Positions 63,301 through 64,000 of a DNA stretch of 64,000 nucleotides are shown here, piece by piece. How positions within the stretch are numbered: position 1 is the stretch's first letter; each line of letters opens with the position of its first letter. Source of the stretch: Bradyrhizobium sp. CCBAU 53351. Lineage in GTDB: Bacteria; Pseudomonadota; Alphaproteobacteria; Rhizobiales; Xanthobacteraceae. The notes beneath the pieces are model-generated. The model did not search any database. It was not told the origin of the DNA and saw nothing but the letters and a program-made list of their open reading frames with translations. The stretch spans positions 3,003,501-3,067,500 of the forward strand of contig NZ_CP030059.1 in NCBI RefSeq assembly GCF_015291745.1, read 5' to 3'. The translations under genes and the position numbers were made by a program.

Positions 63301-63402
63301 TTTCGCACATCTATGGTGCATTATCTCAGACTTGAATCCTATAAAATGCAGGTCAATAGGATTTGTCAAAGCGTTCAAGCTCGGACCTCAGGAGATCATT
63401 CC

Positions 63403-64000
63403 ATGCGCTCAATCGGACATTTCATCGGTGGCAAGGAGGTCAAGGGCACCTCAAACCGCACCGCCGACGTCTTCGAGCCGATGACCGGCGACGTCCAGGC
63501 CAAGGTGGCGCTGGCGTCCAAGGCCGAGGTCCGCGCCGCCGTCGAGAACGCGCGCGCCGCGCAGCCCGAATGGGCCGCGACCAACCCGCAGCGCCGCGCC
63601 CGCGTCATGTCGAAATTCGTCGAGCTGGTGCAGCGCGACTACGACAAGCTCGCCGAGCTGCTGGCGCGCGAGCACGGCAAGACCGTACCCGACGCCAAGG
63701 GCGACATCCAGCGTGGCCTCGAAGTCGCCGAGTTCGCCTGCGGCATTCCGCATCTGATGAAGGGCGAGTACACCGAAGGCGCAGGCCCTGGCATCGACAT
63801 CTATTCGATGCGCCAGCCGCTCGGTGTCGTCGCCGGCATCACGCCGTTCAACTTCCCCGCGATGATCCCGATGTGGAAGTTCGCGCCCGCGATCGCCTGC
63901 GGCAACGCCTTCATCCTCAAGCCTTCGGAGCGCGATCCCGGCGTGCCGATGCTGCTCGCTGAACTCATGATCGAGGCGGGCCTGCCCGCCGGCATCCTCA
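63403..64000 (+). CDS. mmsA: Methylmalonate-semialdehyde dehydrogenase, N-terminal part
   Basis: The first 199 residues of a CoA-acylating aldehyde dehydrogenase; the gene continues beyond the window. The ATG at 63403 has AGGAG upstream. The beginning MRSIGHFIGGKEVKGTSNRT, the MTGDVQAKVALASKAEVRAAV segment and the later RQPLGVVAGITPFNFPAMIPMWKFAPAIACGNAFILKPSERDPG identify MmsA, which converts malonate or methylmalonate semialdehyde to acetyl- or propionyl-CoA. The catalytic Cys is not in the window. Linked to valine, inositol or propionate metabolism. The divergent LysR gene is the presumed regulator. Confidence 0.9.
   Translation, partial: MRSIGHFIGGKEVKGTSNRTADVFEPMTGDVQAKVALASKAEVRAAVENARAAQPEWAATNPQRRARVMSKFVELVQRDYDKLAELLAREHGKTVPDAKGDIQRGLEVAEFACGIPHLMKGEYTEGAGPGIDIYSMRQPLGVVAGITPFNFPAMIPMWKFAPAIACGNAFILKPSERDPGVPMLLAELMIEAGLPAGIL

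Overview
The window is a high-GC, densely coded chromosomal segment of an alphaproteobacterium, most likely Bradyrhizobium or a close relative. This rests on style rather than a database match: Irr-type iron-control motifs, an IalB-family protein, TRAP-TAXI and Bug/TctC transport proteins, and several intergenic palindromic repeat families typical of that group. There is no phage, insertion sequence, plasmid or CRISPR signature. I count about 60 protein genes, one tRNA and one 33-residue membrane-protein gene that is easy to overlook. The first and last genes are cut by the window edges.

Layout. (1) 1-5.0 kb: a sugar-acid operon (FAD oxidase end, DUF1537 kinase, PdxA2, iron alcohol dehydrogenase, TctC binding protein) whose kinase/PdxA2 pair matches the known four-carbon sugar-acid route. 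(2) 5.0-9.5 kb: a palindromic repeat, tRNA-Gln(CTG), a DUF1428 protein, a TetR regulator divergent from a large arylsulfatase, and an IalB protein. (3) 9.6-13.9 kb: an RND efflux adaptor and permease. (4) 14.2-20.1 kb: an iron-uptake module (TonB-dependent receptor, PiuC oxygenase, ExbB, ExbD, TonB) preceded by TTTAGAA repeats that look like Irr control elements. (5) 20.1-21.8 kb: a tail-anchored protein, a site-2 protease and a GFA protein. (6) 21.8-33.9 kb: a sugar-acid regulon with two SDRs, an IlvD/Edd dehydratase, a LacI regulator, a four-gene ABC importer, DenD, KdgK and Eda. (7) 33.9-39.9 kb: CoA-linked genes, including a thiolase-like protein without the nucleophilic cysteine paired with a DUF35 protein, then a CMD-family protein and a MazG-like protein. 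(8) 40.0-48.3 kb: a TRAP-TAXI transporter in an operon with a glutaminase-STAS-cNMP fusion, next to an IclR regulator, a lone biotin carrier and a carboxylase beta subunit. (9) 48.4-51.5 kb: a GMC oxidoreductase and a second FAD oxidase. (10) 52.0-54.7 kb: three TadE/TadG-type genes. (11) 55.0-64.0 kb: an AhpD-like protein, an IpdAB-like CoA-transferase pair, an MFS carrier, beta-oxidation enzymes, TetR and LysR regulators and the start of mmsA.

How it fits together. Most of the window is transport plus catabolism of organic acids, sugar acids and acyl-CoAs, each block with its own regulator and visible candidate operators. The iron module is the most self-contained system. The least conventional items are the three-domain glutaminase, the cysteine-less thiolase/DUF35 pair, the CoA-transferase-like pair without an evident catalytic glutamate, and a duplicated gene junction inside the sugar ABC operon. 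Functions are inferred from protein motifs and gene order; no similarity search was run.
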